From Discostella pseudostelligera (lineage: Eukaryota > Bacillariophyta > Thalassiosirophyceae > Thalassiosirales > Thalassiosiraceae): DNA of 20,548 nt. The notes under the pieces were generated by a model that made no database searches, had not been told where the DNA came from, and was given only the letters and a program-made list of their open reading frames with translations. The stretch covers positions 1 through 20,548 of the forward strand of contig JALLBK010000153.1 of NCBI GenBank assembly GCA_036940085.1, in the 5' to 3' direction. This document shows, piece by piece, positions 18,477-20,548 of this stretch. A program made the translations under genes and the position numbers. Position 1 is the first letter of the stretch, and every line of letters begins with the position of its first letter.

Positions 18477-20078
18477 TCATTGTCTTCTCTTCAAATTCCT
18501 CAAGAATGATGGAACCCTTTCCACGTCCCCACCCGACATGTTGTTATTGGACAACGGAGAAGACTCATTTTCATCACGATCCTCCTCATCGTCATCCATC
18601 TCCTCCTCCGCGGCATAGACTGGCTGCTGCTGTCGTCTTGACATGCTAGGGACAGTACTACGACTACCGACACCACCACCACTACTACTACTACTTGTCC
18701 CAACGCTCCTTTTCTTACTAGTAGTACCACTACTCTTCTCCTTATTAGACATCATCATCCCACCACTCACCACATCATTCAAAAACTCCAGATTTTGTTT
18801 ATTCACATCCGCAAACCCCGTCGCTAATACCGTAATCGATATCGAATCATCGAGACTTTCATCAATCAATGCCCCAAATATCACATTGGCATCCTCCTCG
18901 ACCGAATCATATATAAGACGTGCGGCTCGATTGACATCCGTCAAACTTAATCCTTCCCCACCGGAAATATTGAATACCACACCCTTGGCATTATCAATCG
19001 ATGAATCGAGCAATGGACTGGATATCGCGGCACGTGCAGCATCTTCTGCACCAGTCTTGCCCTTGCCGATCCCAATTCCCATTAATGCCGTACCAGCATC
19101 GGACATGACACTACGTACATCGGCAAAATCCACATTAATCAATCCAGGTTTGACAATAATTTCTGAAATACCGACGACACCCTGACGTAATATATCATCG
19201 GCTACGGCAAATGCTCGATTCATGGGTGTATCCTCGGGTATAATATCCAGTAATCGATCATTACTCACCACAATGACCGTATCGACATGTTGTTTCAATC
19301 GTTCAATTGCCGCGATGGCCTGTCGCATACGCCGTTTGCCTTCAAATCGAAATGGTTTGGTAACAATACCAATGGTCAATGCCCCCGCCTCCTTGGAGAC
19401 TTCGGCAACAACGGGTGCGGCACCACTTCCCGTCCCTCCTCCCATTCCACTAGTGACAAAGCATAAATCGGTACCCTCCACCATGGCGGCAATTTCCGCT
19501 CGTGATTCTTCGGCGGCTAATTTTCCCACGTCCGGATTGCCACCGGCGCCCAAGCCACGTGTAGCACTCGTTCCAATATTTAATACCTTGGCACCCTTGG
19601 CTTTGGATCGACCGAGTGCTTGGGCGTCGGTATTTAATGCCCAAAAGTCCACACCGCTAACACGAGTGTCTAGCATTCGATCGACGGCATTGCAGCCACC
19701 ACCGCCCACACCAATGACCTTGATGATGCAGGGAGAAAGACCGCCATCGGGGATGATGGCAGCAGCCATCAAGGCAGTTTTGCTGTTGCTACTACGATGG
19801 GTAATGCCGACAAAGGAGCCACGTTCTGGTGTGTATCCGTTGGCTACGGCAGTGACGAAGGACAAGTTGCTATTAATGCTTTGAGTGTCATCATCTGTGT
19901 CTTTGGGTGTGTCAGGAAACAACATGGACAATGTCAAAAGATTACGACGGTGTTGCATCATCGGTGTCGTCGGCGGCGCAAATGCCATCACTGCCGCCGG
20001 AGGCCCATTCCGATAGCCGCCACTGCCGCTTTCTACCAAGACAGCCAGCAGCACCGCCGCGGCATATTTGGATGGCAT
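18477..20078 (-). CDS. ftsZ: Plastid division protein FtsZ
   Basis: 533 residues, no intron, ATG at 20078. FtsZ is the tubulin-like GTPase that forms the division ring, here inside the plastid. The N-terminus is a bipartite presequence: hydrophobic signal core (residues 5-15), then AAVMA|FAPP (about 28-36), the typical heterokont plastid motif, and a transit-like stretch to about 110. The mature domain has [16 protein letters not shown], the tubulin signature GGGTGSG (213-219), [13 protein letters not shown] and the catalytic T7-loop region [11 protein letters not shown] (315-325). It ends after a Ser-rich and acidic linker with [11 protein letters not shown] (522-532), which resembles the conserved C-terminal peptide bacteria use to bind FtsA/ZipA and plants (FtsZ2) use for ARC6. 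All key residues are present. It converges on the J-protein gene. Confidence 0.98.
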   Translation of the reverse strand: MPSKYAAAVLLAVLVESGSGGYRNGPPAAVMAFAPPTTPMMQHRRNLLTLSMLFPDTPKDTDDDTQSINSNLSFVTAVANGYTPERGSFVGITHRSSNSKTALMAAAIIPDGGLSPCIIKVIGVGGGGCNAVDRMLDTRVSGVDFWALNTDAQALGRSKAKGAKVLNIGTSATRGLGAGGNPDVGKLAAEESRAEIAAMVEGTDLCFVTSGMGGGTGSGAAPVVAEVSKEAGALTIGIVTKPFRFEGKRRMRQAIAAIERLKQHVDTVIVVSNDRLLDIIPEDTPMNRAFAVADDILRQGVVGISEIIVKPGLINVDFADVRSVMSDAGTALMGIGIGKGKTGAEDAARAAISSPLLDSSIDNAKGVVFNISGGEGLSLTDVNRAARLIYDSVEEDANVIFGALIDESLDDSISITVLATGFADVNKQNLEFLNDVVSGGMMMSNKEKSSGTTSKKRSVGTSSSSSGGGVGSRSTVPSMSRRQQQPVYAAEEEMDDDEEDRDENESSPLSNNNMSGGDVERVPSFLRNLKRRQ

Positions 20079-20095
20079 GGTAGATATTTCTCACT

Positions 20096-20119
20096 CTATC
20101 TATCTATCTATCTATCTAT
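20096..20119. repeat. (CTAT)6 microsatellite in the FtsZ leader
   Basis: Six perfect CTAT units, 18 to 41 bases upstream of the FtsZ ATG. It sits in a pyrimidine-rich context on the plus strand, so the FtsZ transcript would carry AUAG repeats. Confidence 0.95.
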
Positions 20120-20280
20120 CTCTCGCTCTCTGTTATGCTTCACTCCTTAGTCCGTAGAGGTAGAGGAGCCAAACCAAACAATTGGATCATGGCTTCATGA
20201 TTACTTCATGGTGAATGGTGGTGGTGTCGGTGTCGCGAGTGTCCGGCGGTGTCGGGGGGCGGGGGGGGCGGCGCCAAGGG

Positions 20281-20332
20281 TTACACGTGTTCATATCTTT
20301 TGGATTTTGGATTTGCTGCCACCATGACGTCA
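20281..20332. promoter_or_regulatory. G-box and CRE upstream of FtsZ
   Basis: TTACACGTGT (20281-20290) and the full palindrome TGACGTCA (20325-20332), 200 to 255 bases upstream of the FtsZ ATG. The G-box matches nine of ten bases of the motif found upstream of the other genes. Function is inferred from motif identity only. Confidence 0.5.
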
Positions 20333-20548
20333 GTGAGAAACGAGAAACACATCTTATTTTTGGCGTTGGGAATAGATGCCTTCTTCATTCGTTGGTACTG
20401 TGATGCACGAGTTCCAACGTAGGATTCAGAGTATGCCCCATTACTGTCGTCTGTCTGTCGCTCATGTTGGTCGTCCATCCGCCGGCCGTCCGCCCGCCAG
20501 CTGCGCCTCCATCCACCCCAACCCACAAAAACAAAAACAGAAGAACCA

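Larger units (their letters stand above)
20079..20548. other. FtsZ upstream region
   Basis: About 470 bases to the window edge. It holds a CTAT microsatellite beside the start codon and a G-rich block with runs of 6 and 8 G at 20254-20268. TTACACGTGT is at 20281-20290, TGACGTCA at 20325-20332 and a TTTTTGGCG E2F-like half at about 20357. No gene is seen. Confidence 0.7.

Noticed and set aside
15945..19560. CACGTG cores inside the transporter and FtsZ coding regions
   Set aside because: They lie in codons, lack the TTACACGTGG context and occur at about chance frequency.
19222..19884. Plus-strand open frame (220 codons) opposite FtsZ
   Set aside because: Antisense shadow of the conserved FtsZ coding sequence.
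1..20548. tRNA, rRNA, CRISPR arrays, transposase or viral genes
   Set aside because: None seen on reading both strands. The only mobile-element candidate is the non-coding inverted repeat at 11500-11650.

Overview
The window is nuclear DNA of a photosynthetic heterokont, most likely a diatom. Two proteins start with a signal peptide ending in a diatom-style plastid cleavage site (Ala before Phe: LA|FNN in a thioesterase, MA|FAPP in FtsZ). Genes are monocistronic, with short GT-AG introns of about 75 to 170 bases. Proteins carry long Ser, Asn, Gln and Asp runs, and nothing resembles a bacterial operon. The species cannot be named from the sequence alone.

Layout: four genes lie head-to-tail on the minus strand. 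In order of position they are an N-myristoylated-type PP2C phosphatase (386-2101), a TAPT1/EMP65-like membrane protein in four exons (2819-6402), a DHHC protein S-acyltransferase in four exons (6862-9076) and a plastid-targeted double hot-dog thioesterase-like protein (9771-11225). A 1.1 kb divergent region follows. Then come a large low-complexity plus beta-propeller protein (12350-15085, +), a convergent EamA-type drug/metabolite transporter in three exons (15304-16833, -), a J-domain protein (17433-18197, +) and a convergent plastid FtsZ (18477-20078, -). The exon structures were rebuilt by hand from splice signals, reading phase and family motifs; several initiation codons were moved from TTG or GTG to the first ATG.

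Functionally the genes form a mixed eukaryotic neighbourhood rather than a pathway: signalling (PP2C), ER/endomembrane (TAPT1, DHHC, transporter), plastid metabolism (thioesterase), chaperone (J protein) and plastid division (FtsZ).

The most interesting signal is in the non-coding DNA. A ten-base G-box, TTACACGTGG, occurs five times exactly plus once with a last-base change. It is repeatedly paired with E2F-like GGCGGGAA sites in the regions upstream of three or four genes. Full CRE palindromes (TGACGTCA) lie in the upstream regions of the two plastid-protein genes. There is also a 151-base imperfect inverted repeat at 11500-11650 (MITE-like or long-hairpin). A 55-base sequence occurs identically upstream of the PP2C and J-protein genes, with the second copy directly after a single undetermined base.
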